The notes under the pieces were generated by a model. It did not search any database, had not been told where the DNA came from, and saw only the letters and a list, made by a program, of their open reading frames with translations. The translations under genes were made by a program, and so were the position numbers. A stretch of 64,000 bases of DNA from NCBI GenBank assembly GCA_002914845.1, contig JXTC01000450.1:20158-84157 (forward strand), read 5' to 3'. Positions 11,232 through 23,450 of this stretch are shown piece by piece (position 1 is the stretch's first letter; each line of letters opens with the position of its first letter). This DNA comes from Trema orientale. Lineage: Eukaryota; Streptophyta; Magnoliopsida; Rosales; Cannabaceae.

Positions 11232-11246
11232 AGCATCGAAATCCGC

Positions 11247-11350
11247 GCGAGCCCGTTGTCGCTTGGTACCAGTCCCGAGCGAGGCCGCGTAGCATTATGC
11301 GAGCCCGTTGGCACTCGGTAGTTGTCCCGAGCGTGGCCGCATAACGTCTC
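11247..11350 (+). repeat. 52-bp tandem repeat, GC-rich leader
   Basis: Two 52-bp units starting GCGAGCCCGTTG (11247 and 11299) and containing GTCCCGAGCG and GGCCGC. Directly follows the 80-bp repeat in the untranslated leader of the copia element. Confidence 0.8.
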
Positions 11351-11616
11351 GAGGCTAAGGTTTACGTACCGGCCTCTCATTCCGTCTCGTTCCGGCGTTT
11401 CGATCGGCATCCCGATGCCGTTGACGTCAGATTATCCACTATAGATAATTTCCTATTTTAAATTTCCATATTTGATTTTTAAATTAGAGATAATTTAGGA
11501 AATTTGAATTAGTTACCTTATTTTAATTTTTGAAATTCAAATTTTGTTAACTAATCTGATAGGATAAGATTCTATCAGAAAATCCTATATTCTTTAATTT
11601 TGAAATTTAAATATTC

Positions 11617-11830
11617 GAATTTAAATTAAGGATAAGGTCCTTAGTTTTGAAAAGATTTAAATTAAGGATGAGATACTCAATTTAAATGAATTTAAATTAA
11701 GGATAAGATCCTTAGTTTACTGATAGATTTAAATTAAGGATAAGATCCTCAATTTACATAAATTTAAATTGAGGATAAGATCCTCAATTTAAATAAATTC
11801 AAATCAATGATAAGATCACTTGATTTTAAG
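11617..11830 (+). repeat. Degenerate ~45-bp AT-rich tandem repeats
   Basis: Five or six degenerate units built on AATTTAAATTAAGGATAAG followed by ATCCTCAATTTA-type sequence. Noncoding, and probably continues into the gap. Confidence 0.75.
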
Positions 11831-12143
11831 AAATTCAAATAGATTTGATTTCAAATTTAAATATGGATAAGATCTCACTATTTAAGGAAATCAATTTAAA
11901 TAAATAGGGAATTAATTTACTACCCAAAATTAAAATTTTTAAATTAAATAGATATAGATAAGATCTATATCTTAAACATATTTTAATTCGATTAAAATAT
12001 AAAATTTCAAAATTAACAGTTAATTCGAAATTAATTTAAAATTTTTAATTAGATATAATTTTTAATTAAATATTATGTGATAATGTTTAAAATTTTTAAA
12101 TTCAAAATAGTTGGTTAGATACTAAACTATTTATGAGATAACT

Positions 12144-12702
12144 NNNNNNNNNNNNNNNNNNNNNNNNNNNNNNNNNNNNNNNNNNNNNNNNNNNNNNNNN
12201 NNNNNNNNNNNNNNNNNNNNNNNNNNNNNNNNNNNNNNNNNNNNNNNNNNNNNNNNNNNNNNNNNNNNNNNNNNNNNNNNNNNNNNNNNNNNNNNNNNNN
12301 NNNNNNNNNNNNNNNNNNNNNNNNNNNNNNNNNNNNNNNNNNNNNNNNNNNNNNNNNNNNNNNNNNNNNNNNNNNNNNNNNNNNNNNNNNNNNNNNNNNN
12401 NNNNNNNNNNNNNNNNNNNNNNNNNNNNNNNNNNNNNNNNNNNNNNNNNNNNNNNNNNNNNNNNNNNNNNNNNNNNNNNNNNNNNNNNNNNNNNNNNNNN
12501 NNNNNNNNNNNNNNNNNNNNNNNNNNNNNNNNNNNNNNNNNNNNNNNNNNNNNNNNNNNNNNNNNNNNNNNNNNNNNNNNNNNNNNNNNNNNNNNNNNNN
12601 NNNNNNNNNNNNNNNNNNNNNNNNNNNNNNNNNNNNNNNNNNNNNNNNNNNNNNNNNNNNNNNNNNNNNNNNNNNNNNNNNNNNNNNNNNNNNNNNNNNN
12701 NN
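12144..12702. other. Assembly gap (559 N)
   Basis: Run of N within the copia internal region, flanked by AT-rich repetitive sequence that probably caused the assembly break. Any gag sequence here is not visible. Confidence 0.99.
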
Positions 12703-13314
12703 ATGATTTAAAAATTATAAGATAATTTCAAATTTGAAAATCCAATCAGTGGGAGATATTTTAATTATGAGATAATTAAATTTTAATTCAAAATTTAAAT
12801 TCAAAAGTTGAATTCGAATTTTGAAATATTCAAGGAGATTTAACTTGGATTAAATCTTTTAATTAAATAAATTAGATTTTGTGAAAATCTTAATTATTTA
12901 AATTTGAATATTATCTCTCACAATTATTATTTAATAATATCTTTTGTGAAAAAATTGTTCAATTATTAAATAATAATAAATGCTAGAATGATTGATAATC
13001 ATTAACTTTTCTATTTTATTAAATTCTGTTAATACTTGATTATTATATGAATAATGTTGCATGCATATTCTATATAGAGTATTTAATTACATGATCTTAG
13101 TAACATGTTATATGGGATAGTAGAGCTACTCACATGCAAAACATGAACATGCTTACATAACTGATTTTAGGTTACTAAGAAAGTTAGATAACTGGGTAAA
13201 ATCATTAAATTCCTAATTATAAAATATTGAGTAGGAGAAGGTATGAGATACCTACGGTCTCCATTGTTGGTTCATTATGTACTAGGATAAGCCTCGCCTC
13301 AGAATCTTGTTGAG

Positions 13315-13616
13315 CTCCCATAGGAGGGTTTTCGTCCGGGTAGTACTGGAAATGAATTTCTTATGATAAGGTATTAGGTGGACTATATGAGACCGATCAC
13401 CCGTAGGAGACGGTTTTTATATAGAAAGCTTAATTACTGAAATAGTGGTTACACACTCAACTCGAAATACTGATATCCTCCCGTAGGAGTTCTTATTAGT
13501 AGAGTAGAGGACTAAATTAAATGGTAGTTAGAAATATGGAATATGAGATATTTGTCTTATTTTCTAAATGAAATTATTTCAGTTTGACTTTTTAATTGCA
13601 TGACTTCCCGTAGGAG
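13315..13616 (+). repeat. Four dispersed CCCGTAGGAG hairpin motifs
   Basis: CTCCCATAGGAG (13315), ACCCGTAGGAG (13399), CTCCCGTAGGAG (13478) and TTCCCGTAGGAGG (13605) recur at 80-125-bp spacing in an otherwise AT-rich, noncoding part of the copia element. The CTCC/GGAG halves pair, so each could form a small stem-loop in the element RNA. No function is known to me. Confidence 0.6.
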
Positions 13617-14869
13617 GCTTGTAATTAATGGTAAGTTGAATTACCATGAATATAAGTGATAGTCCTAGGGATACTTCACTTGCATATTGTAAATTTTATT
13701 TTACATTATGTTAATTATTCAAAATATTTATTATATGATGTTTGCTATTATATGAATAATTTATTTTCGTTCAAGTGGATATATCCTTAATTCCTTTACC
13801 CACTGTACTCACACACACATAACTTGTATGGTTAAACTATGTTGTCTAGATTAATGCAACCCAGATTAAGTGCTTATGGCTAATACGTTATTAAGTTTTT
13901 ACTCTTGTATGTTCGTCCATATTCATTAGTAAGACTAGTGAAGAAAAATAAAGCATATATGTAGTGGAAGAATTCTTAGATAATTCATTGATACATATTG
14001 ACATATGATGTCGAGTATGTTATTACATGAAATTCAAGGAATTCAAACCACTGTAATATTATGCTAAATCTCAATGAGATATCTAATGAACATATTCACC
14101 AAGCTAAAGTAGCTAAAGGTGAATTTTCTAATCCCTAGCTAAAAAGGAAAATGTTTCCCATATAGTACTAAAGGATATTGAAAGAAAATTATTAGGAATA
14201 CCTATACAATACTTGATTGAAAGGTAATAATAATTTATGGTTCATTAGTTTATTTTAGTGAATGACTTAATGAATCTTGGACGGGATTCAAGAATTATTA
14301 ACCATGTTTACATGTTTGTTGCAAAGGATTCTAGGAAACCAAAGGGTTTAAGTGAAAGCAAGTTCTCTAAGAGTAAGAACTACAATGGCTACAGTGTCAG
14401 TACATAAAATGAGAAATATTTAAATTCATATTTGATGAATTTATGAATTAAGACATTAAAAATTGTCAAGCATTTAAGAGAAATTTGATTTTTGTTTCAT
14501 ATTTGATGAAATGATATTATTCTGTTTGTCTCAACGACAAAGTTTCTATGTGAAAGAATAATATTCTTAATTGTGCAAAATGACATTTTTTTTTAGCCTA
14601 TATTATTCTCGTTTATATGACACTAATAATGATGAGATTAAACATGATAAATCTAATCGTAAGAAAGTAAGTAAGTACTAAGAATAAAACATAGTCGTAC
14701 TTCGGTCATATTAACCTAAATATAATCCAAAGATTGGTTAAGAAAGGCATCTAAACTTGTTAGAAGCCAAATCATCACCAATCTGCGAATCCTATCTGAA
14801 AGGTTAAATGACTAAAAGGTCCTTTATTAGAAAAGACCTAAGAGTACAAGAATATTTTAAAAATAGTAC

Positions 14870-16250
14870 ATATTGTTGTCTGCGGGCCCTCGAGCAATCA
14901 AGCCCAGTGAGGTTTTGATATATCATTATGAATGATTATTCAAAATTTTATTATGTTTTCCTAATGTTACTGCTAATTGAATTCTTTCGAAAAGTTCAAA
15001 GAATTGAAAGCGGAAACCAAATAGCAATTAGGAAAAGTATAAAGACTCTTCGATTGGATCGAAGCGTTGAATACCTCTATAAAGAATTCTTAGGAATATC
15101 TCACAGACAATGAAAACTTTTGGCTATGATTAAGTTGTTGTTCAATTGTTCATTATTACGACTCCAAAATAAGTTATTTCTTGAGGAGTTAACTGATGTT
15201 GTAATCAGCCTATCTATGAAAGATAGAATAGAGTAAGCACTAAGGAAGGATAAATCACTAGAAGATCAACATATATCGGACCCTCATTATAGTGGGAGGA
15301 TTGTGAGACAATCTTGTATATTTTTGGAAATAGGAGAGTCCTATAATCTAGAATCTGATTACTTTATCTACTAAGAGGAAATAGATGATGTTGATATAGA
15401 TCTTTGGCAAAAGGCAATAGAATCCATATTAGAGTCTATGTACTCTAATAAAATCTGGGATCTTATAGATCCACTTGAAGGGTTAAAACTTTTTAGGTGT
15501 AAAATTAGTCTATAAGAGAAAAAGAGGAATAGACGGGAAAGTAAAGACTTTCAAGGCAAGTTGGTTGCAAAAAGGATTATATACAGAAAGATTGTCTATT
15601 CTGTTGTTATGATCAAGTATATTAATATACTATTTTCCATAGTTGTATCTCTTAACTATGAGATATAGTAAATGGACGTCAAGATAGCTTTCCTGAATAG
15701 CAATCTTGACGAATGTATCTAAAAGGTACAGCCACAGGGATTCATTGAAAAGGCCAAGAAAGTAAAGTTTGTGAAACTTTAGAGATCTAATTTATAGACT
15801 TAAGCATTTGTCTAGAATTTATCGCTTTGATCGATATATAGACAAATCTTGTATCTATAAAAGATTCAGGGTAACAAAGTAATTTTTTCTAGTTTATACA
15901 TATTGATGATATACTAATCATTGGGAATAATATAGGATGACAATCATCAATAAGAATTTGGTTAGTACAATAGCATGATATTTATTATGCTGTTGGAATA
16001 GTAAGTTGTTTCTAATCCAATCCAGAACCTGAACATAGAGTTATAGTCAAGTGTATCCTTAAGTACCTGCAGAGAAATAGGAACTATATGCTTGTCTATT
16101 CTGGAGAAAAATCTGACTTATGTAAGATATATTAATTCGGATGCTCGATCTAATAATATACTCCAGAGGATCAACCTTTTGTTATGTGTTAACTATAGTG
16201 AGTAAGATAGCCTTAGCAGAAAAACCTTACTGATCTGTTTATCAAATCTT
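14870..16250 (+). pseudogene. Broken copia pol: integrase, reverse transcriptase, RNase H
   Basis: An integrase remnant near 14928-15110 retains NDYSKFYYVFLM and KSIKTLRLDRSVEYL. From about 15384 the RT start is readable (MYSNKIWDLIDPLEG), ending in a stop. Near 15672 QMDVKIAFLNSNLDE is visible with in-frame stops either side. The RT active site reads YI-DDILIIGN with two extra bases splitting it at about 15903. Around 16020 NPEPEHRVIVKCILKYL marks the RT/RNase H junction. Multiple frameshifts and stops make it non-functional. Confidence 0.9.
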
Positions 16251-16313
16251 TTGTAATCAAAGTATTTGAGGATCACCTAGAAGGAATGGGACTACGTGAT
16301 ATATCATCTGCTT

Positions 16314-16331
16314 TAAAGGGCAAGTGGGAGA
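16314..16331 (+). other. Polypurine tract of the copia element
   Basis: The purine-rich AAAGGGCAAGTGGGAGA immediately precedes the 3' LTR, as in other plant copia elements. It would prime plus-strand DNA synthesis. Confidence 0.8.
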
Positions 16332-16332
16332 T

Positions 16333-18000
16333 TGTTGGAAATATGCCCTAGAAAGTAGTTTCTTTGTTTGGCATTTTAAACAATGTTTATTATATTTAAG
16401 TGTTATCTTTTTATTGTTAATAAATTCCATATTATGTCCTAATTATATACATGTGATGTTTATGTTTTCTATTATACAAACGTCTAAAAGTTTCCATGAC
16501 TAATAATGAGTAATAAAGAATTGTTCGTGTGAAGTGTTCATATGTGGGAGACTAAATTCTTTATTTCATTATATCTAAATTAAAAGATCACATTCTGCAA
16601 ATAAAGATGGAATACTTTATTTTGCCATAGAATGTAGTGTTGTCTATTTCAACGGAATTGATGAAGTCTCCAATCATCGAAGTATCTGATTTCGGATAGA
16701 AACACTGGTGCTTTATAAGAAAGTTATAAGTGCATTGAACTGGACCAAGTGAAAATAGAATTTGAGGTTAAGTGCCGTAGCTCAATATTCTATCTTTCAC
16801 TAATCTAGCACTATTGCAAGATTACCTTAATCCTAGTCATTGTCAGACTTGCTTTCATGAGTTTTATCTTTTTGACTTACTAAAGGACTAGTTTCGATTA
16901 TATGGTTCGAACTCCGGTATCTTAGAAGATAAGATTTGTGAATTGACGAGAACGCCCTTCATGATTTGGACACCATGCATATAATGTGACTTTGAGTTTT
17001 TTCAAGGACTTGGATAATAAAAACCAGGCGCCAGGTATTCACTTTGTGAATTTGACTGTGTTTATAAGGGCAGTTACAAACACCATAGTCAATTATTATC
17101 CATTAGATAAAAAATGACAACTCAAAGGTAAACATGTACTAGAGGGGTAATACGGTAATTTCACCTCACTAGTACGGCATTACATCGGGGGTATATCTGC
17201 AGGTATAGTATATGCTAAATGGATCAAGTTAATTAAAGTGTTAATTAGCTTCACAGAAAATATATGACACTTAGTCTAAGAGTGCAATATTGGGCCTATA
17301 GTGGAGTGCCCCATTATTAACGGATAAGGCCCAGTCATAATTAAGAGTTAATTATGCCTGTGGGCAGTTGGCCCATTGGAGCTTAGATTATTTGGATCCA
17401 TAAGGTCCCCTGTCTAGCTCATATATAGCCTAATACTAATTGGATGGTCAGTTGAGCCCAATAAGCCTACTAGGGTTTACATCTCTCTAATACTTAAGAG
17501 AAAAGTTCTCTGAAGCCTACACACAAGAGCTACACGCCTGCTACATGGACAGAAACTATGCTTAGCGTGAAACAGAGAGAAAAAGAGAGAGTGAGAGTGA
17601 AAAGCCACCGCGGGAGAAGTCCTGTGTTCGTTCATGGCCGCCGAGGGAGAGATACCCATGGCCGTAGACGTGCAATCAAGGAGAAAGAAGAGCGTCTTCC
17701 GGATCGTCTGCTCATTTCTCGTTGGGAATCAAGAAGGTGCCCACACACAGGATCATTCAACGGGCTCCAGAGAATAGACGGGAAGGCTCAATAGTTATAA
17801 AGCGCTTCCAGGTTTTATCTAAACCAAGATTCATGAAATGATTTATGTTAGATCAACAATCCTGTTTATTTTGTTTTGTAAAATTTCAAGAAAAATTTTA
17901 AAATACCAATTCCGCTGCGTTCTTGATTTATTTACAAAACTACGGAAATCGTTTTCGGTAAAATTATTTTTCGGAAATTTAGTTTTTGGAAAATCCAGCA
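16333..18000 (+). repeat. 3' LTR of the copia element
   Basis: 1668 bp, starts TGTTGGAAATATGCCC and ends AATCCAGCA, then the CAAAC target duplication. Same length as the 5' LTR. Confidence 0.95.
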
Positions 18001-18005
18001 CAAAC

Positions 18006-19593
18006 CTTAGAGATGAGATTAGGGTTTACACCTTGTAGCGTGCTCCTCCTTGATCTCTTTGTTGATGGTAATCAAATCTCCAACCCTAGATCTTCTTGTC
18101 TATGCTCTTGCTCTTGATTGATGAGGTGAGTGAGCACCATGTTGAATCCTCTGTTGGAGAACGTTCAAGAACACATTCTTGATCTTTTAGAACACCGGGA
18201 TATGAGATGAAATTTTGAGATTACAGGAAACTCTTTCTCTCCTCTCTTAGCCTAAGATAGCCGAATTCTCTCTCTCTCCCTGTGCCTTATGCGTGTAGCA
18301 CCTCTAGTATTACTGTGCAGTTTTTTCTCTCATATATCTTATATATATGGGGCCCAAAACTGCTAACCCTAGTCCAACTAGAATTGAGCTTATTCTCCAA
18401 TTTGGGCTTTGAGTGTATTTTTATAAATATATCTAACTCATGAAACTTATTTATAAAAATACCAACTTTTGTGTAGAATCATTATTTTACACAGTTTCAT
18501 GAAACTAATTTCATAAATACCACCAGCCAATTAATGAGCTTTAATGAGTTAGAACGGACCTAATGGATCCAAATAATCTAAGCTCCAATAATATGATAAA
18601 TACATAATAACTCTTATTATAATATTTATATAAATACTATTAGTAAAGGGGACACTCCACTAAAGGCCCAATACTGTACTTTTTATATTAGATGTCATGC
18701 CTTTTATAGAGATTTAATCAACTAGCCTTGATTAACCGATCCATCTAGCATATTCTATACCACATATAGAATCCCTATACAATGCCGTAGTTGGATAGGT
18801 GAAATTACCGTAATACCTCTCTAACACATATTTACCTTTAAGTTACCATCAGGAATAATATTGTCAATAATTTTATTCTCAATGGCCATTTAGATAAAAT
18901 TATCAACCAATTCACAAAGTGAATACTAAGATCTTAGATTTAATTATTCCATGAATCTTGAAAGAACCTAAAGTGGCATTAATGTATAGTATCCTTAACT
19001 ATTTGGTATTCCCATCAATTCATAAGTCATAACCTCCAATATGCCAGAATTCACCTCTAATTTCTTAGAGACTAGTCTTTTAACAAATTAAAAGGCTACA
19101 ACCCATGAAAGCAAGTCCAATTAAATATCAAGGATTAAGATCTATATGCTAAGAGCTAGTTTGTGGTAATATAAGAATTGAGTTACGGCACTCCAATTCT
19201 TTATATTACCTGGTTCTATTCAATATACATAAATTATTTATGTCGTACTAGTATTTCTATTAGAAGTCTGACACTTCAATGATTTAAGACACATCATTCC
19301 CGTTGAGATAGACAAACACTACAATCTTTAGTAAATAAAGTATTCCATCTTTATTTACAGATTGTGAACTAATTCATTTAGACTTAGATAAAGAAACAAG
19401 TCTCTCCATAATTAACACTTAATCATGTTTATTTCCTTATATACAAATAAAGTCATGGAATCTTTTTCAGATAAATAAACTATTCAACAGAGACAGTTTA
19501 ATCTAGCAAATATCATAATTGCACATAAGAGAAAATTATTTACACTAAAAAGATAAAATTAGAAATTTACTTTTTATGGAAAATATCCCAACA
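18006..19593 (-). mobile_element. Old minus-strand LTR, 5' part
   Basis: On the minus strand it begins TGTTGGGATATTTTCC at 19593 and continues into 8814-9013 after removal of the copia insertion, about 1.79 kb in total. It is homologous in inverted orientation to 21697-23450. The flanking 5-mers CATAC and GATAT do not form a clean target duplication, and no PBS or purine tract is adjacent, so it is either a solo LTR with decayed flanks or a remnant. Confidence 0.7.
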
Positions 19594-20270
19594 GATATGA
19601 CATCTATACTCTCCATTTTACTATTAAAACTTGACACGTATCTTTACGGTTTTGTTTCAACTAATATGGTACTTGCTAGATCTCCTCATAATATAATATT
19701 TGAATAATGGAAATGACAAGTAAGATTTTGAAGAAATATGATGGCTTACCTCTTATGGGAGAAAGAGGTACCATTATAATGGCCTTATGGTCTGAATTTA
19801 CTAGGGTTAGTGGTCATGAATCTCCTTGAATAGTGTAATGTGTCTGACCCATTATTTATATGGGTAAGGCTTGGCAGGATTCCATATGTTGGTTTTAGTG
19901 TGCATAACGCCTAGGGACCAGTTGGACAATAGGCTTTAGGGAATATTCCCTATGGTTAGATTTTATAGAATGTTCTCTCTTGGTCAGATATTCTATAGTA
20001 ACTCACAGTGGTCGAGCCCGTTTCTGCTGTTCTGCATGGTTGGATGTTAGGCCGACCTTAAGGTAACGGGTGTCGCACATCTTCAAATAGATGAATCATG
20101 CTTTCATCAACGAGATCATGTTCTGTTTTTTCCATACTATTGAGTGTATCTTTATCTAATTTCTTTCAAAATGGGGTCAGATAACTACGAGGATTAGTAC
20201 CTAATGACACATATTATTTAGTGCATCTCTTTCTCTGCCACGTGTTGCCTTCTCATTAGGCCTGGAGAAA
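19594..20270 (-). mobile_element. LTR-like repeat family beta, copy 1
   Basis: Shares long stretches with 24060-24312 plus 25516-25855, for example GGCTTACCTCTTAT, AAGGCTTGGCAGG and TGCATGGTTGGATGTTA. On the minus strand the related copy starts TGTTGGGATATTTC, an LTR-like terminus. No ORF. Confidence 0.55.
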
Positions 20271-20679
20271 TACCCCAAACTTTTGCCTCCAAGTTTAATT
20301 TTGACTTGGTCGAAACATAAATTCCTCCAATGTGCTTGGACTTGGTCAAACGATTATGACATGGCCACCATTCACAAACTGAAGGACGGTTAATAGGATT
20401 TGTGAAATTTTTGCAATCACTACAACGTATTAAATATTGGTGTGCATGGCATGTGGAAAGAAAAGACATCATCTCAAGTTTTTGTCTGGATATTGAGCCT
20501 ACTTGCTTCGTGCATGATCCTGTCTTATCTAATTAATTGATCTGACGACTCACATGCTCTCATTCCTCCCCAAGAAAATCAGAAAGGTCTCTCTTTAAGA
20601 GTTTTGAACCAATTTTCAAATTTTTTTATATGTATTCTTGGGTTCGATCAAATAGTTACGATGTGTTGCAATTTAGGAC

Positions 20680-21690
20680 TATAAATACCTTTTCAGGACA
20701 TCCTTAGAGGGCATTTTCTCTTAATTTTCCTTCAAATACTATTGAGAAAATTGGCCAAGCTCTCTCATTTCTCTCATTCTTTAAACTTTTCCTTCTATTC
20801 TTCCTTAATCTTTTTTTAGTTTTAATGTATAAACCTAGATTCGACGATCTTTTGATCTTGTTTTGATGCATTTTAACAGTTTTCTTCGATTATTAGGGCA
20901 TTTGGGACTGATTAGGTCTACATTTCTTTGTGATTTCTTGCAGGTTCCCTCTCAGGTCCATAGGTTTTTGAGGTTGTTTGAGGTTCTCAGTTATTATGTT
21001 CAATATTGCATCCTCATTTATGTAAGTTTCAAAGTTATTCCAAGATTTTTCCTTCTTTTTTTCTCATTATTTGTATTTTGATCTTTGGTTTTGGAAAAAA
21101 CTCAAAGGATATTTGTTTATGGATATCCTTGAGTGGTCGGATCCTGGTAAGAGCATGTACTCGAACGATATTAGTTCAGGTGTAGATGGGGAGGGTCAAG
21201 TCCCATCCGACCAATCAGAGAACTTTCAACATGTCGTAGGAGGTATACAACTAAATTCCAAACTAGTTCCCATTCATGATCTTGTCCAGTCTGAGGATGC
21301 GATCAGGGTACATTTTCAATTCATTCCTTTAGTTGAATGTTTTCGTTATTCAGTCATATAAAATCTTATAAGTTGTAACACTTTGCTCAGATTGTTATGA
21401 GTTCCCAATTATATAAGCGGGTTAAGGAGCTAGAGGTTATAAGCGGGTCAAGGAGCTAGAGGTAACATTGAACCATGTTCGGGAAGAAAAACCTTCTACT
21501 CATACAGATATCAAAAAGAAGAATGGCAAGAAGCTCTAAGATAATCTCTAGGCTAAGAACCAATGGTTGTCTGAGCTTAGATGGAAGTCAGCCTCTGAGT
21601 CAACTCAGGCTTCGGCGAAGACGAAGATGGTTGTGACCCTAAGCACTAACAATACCAATAAGGAGTTAACTATTCCTACAGCTAAGGGCA
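20680..21690 (+). other. Possible transcription-unit remnant between inverted LTR copies
   Basis: A TATAAATA box (20680-20687) is followed by a pyrimidine-rich leader and ORFs at 20863-21081 and 21071-21361. The second (about 96 aa, with a polar stretch GVDGEGQVPSDQSENF) is less low-complexity than most in the window but has no motif I recognise. The region could be a decayed element's 5' coding part or a gene fragment. No intact gene can be supported. Confidence 0.25.
21413..21464 (+). repeat. 26-bp tandem duplication
   Basis: Two 26-bp copies starting ATAAGCGGGT and containing AAGGAGCTAGAGGT, differing by single bases. Confidence 0.85.
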
Positions 21691-21696
21691 TTATTA

Positions 21697-22895
21697 TTGG
21701 GATATTTGGCCATATTGGCTAGATTAGACTATCTTGATAGAATAGTTTATTATCTAAAAATGATTCTATGACTTTAGTAGAGTATAAGGAAACAAATATA
21801 ATTAAATGTATTAATTATAGGGAGACTTGTTTCTTTATCTAAGTGTAAACGAATTTGTTCACAATCTATAAATAAAGATGGAATATTTTTTTTTACCATA
21901 GATTGTAGTATTTGTCTGTTTCAATGGGAATGATATGTCTCAAATTATTGAAGTACCTGACTTCTAATAGAAATACTAGTACAACATAAACAAGTTATGT
22001 ATATTAAATTAGATTAGATAATATAAGAATTGGAGTTTAAGTATCGTAACTCAATTCTCTATATTATTAATTTACTAGCTCTTAGTACATAGATCTTAAT
22101 CCTTACTATTGGATTAGACTTGCTTTCATGAGTTGTACCTTATGATTTGTTAAAAGACTAGCTTCTATTACGAATGAGACTAACTTTGGCAGCTTGGAAG
22201 TTATAGTTCATGAATTGATTGGAATACAATAGAGTTGAGGAGACTATACTTTAATGCTACTTTAGGGTCTTTCAAGATTCTTAGAATAATAAAATATAAG
22301 ATATTAGTATTCATTTTGTGAATGAATGATAATTTTTTCCGATGACCATTATAAGTAAAATTATAAATAACATTATTCCTTGATAAAAAGATGGTAACTT
22401 AAAGGTAAATAAGTATTAGAAGGACAAGAAAGTAATTTCACATATCCAACTATGACATTATGCAGGGATTTCACATGTAGTATATAATATGCTAGATTGA
22501 TCACTTTATTCAAGGCTAATTGATTAAATCTCTATAAAAAAGTATGACACTTAATCTATGAGTTTAGTATTGGGCCTTTAGTGGATTGACTACTAATTTA
22601 CTATAATATTTAGATAAATACTATAATAAGAGTTATTATGATATTTATCACACTATTAAAGCTTAGGTTATTTGGATCTATTAGGTCTCTTTTCGAGCTC
22701 ACCAAAGCTCATTAATTGGTAGTGATATTCGTGAAATTAGTTTCATGAAACTATATAAAATAAGAATTCTACATAGAAGTTAGTAATTTTGTAAAGATAT
22801 GACAAAAGTTGTGTAAACTTATAAAAATACACATAAAGAACAAATTAGAGAAAGAGCCCAATCCTAACTGGCCTAGGGTTTGGAGTGTGGACCTC

Positions 22896-22939
<44 letters not shown>

Positions 22940-23450
22940 TATTGAGATATAAAGTATACAGTTGAAACATTTGTGCTACACATGAAGTGAGCGATAGAAA
23001 GATTGAATTTCGGCCATAGATAACCAAGAGATGAAAAAAGAGTTTCTTGCAATTTCACATTCTCACCTCAAGTCTCTGTATTCCAAAAAAAATAAGAAAG
23101 TTATTTTTGATTGTTTTTCAAAAGAAGATTCAGCTTAGTACCCACTCACCTCATCATCCAAAAGTTGGAGAATAAACATGAAGATCTAGGATTAGAGGTT
23201 TGATCATCATCAACAAGAAGATCAAAGAAGAGCATGCATCAAAAGGAATACAAGATCCTTATCATCTAGAATTTTGCATCTAGATTTGATTTATACTATA
23301 TGATGATCCTGTATGATATATGTGTGTTCGTTGGTTATGAAAAGTTCGTTTTCATGTAAAAATTATACAATTATTTCCGCTAGTATTTTTCGACTTACAT
23401 GTGATGAGATCATATTGTTTCCAATGAATGTATGTGTATACTAGTTTCCA
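21697..23450 (+). mobile_element. Plus-strand copy of the old LTR (inverted partner)
   Basis: Begins TTGGGATATTT and runs parallel to the reverse complement of 19593-18006 plus 9013-8814. Shared landmarks are AAATAAAGATGGAATA-type sequence and GACTTGCTTTCATGAGT. It contains a (TA)n microsatellite at about 22898-22940. The right end is degraded. ORFs within are short and not coding. Confidence 0.65.

Larger units (their letters stand above)
9019..18000 (+). mobile_element. Ty1/copia LTR retrotransposon, Angela-type, inactivated
   Basis: A complete 8982-bp element (including the assembly gap) flanked by CAAAC target duplications at 9014-9018 and 18001-18005. Both LTRs are exactly 1668 bp, starting TGTTGGAAATATGCCCTAGA and ending AATCCAGCA. 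That start and LTR length resemble the Angela/BARE lineage. A tRNA-Met primer site follows the 5' LTR and a purine tract precedes the 3' LTR. Integrase, reverse transcriptase and RNase H remnants come in copia order (INT before RT) but are broken by stops and frameshifts. Hand counting gave 17 mismatches in the first ~410 LTR bases, about 4 percent. Confidence 0.95.

Noticed and set aside
11006-11410. 134-codon ORF on the minus strand and 106-codon ORF on the plus strand
   Set aside because: Both run through GC-rich tandem repeats and an N. Open frames on both strands reflect composition and repetition, not coding.
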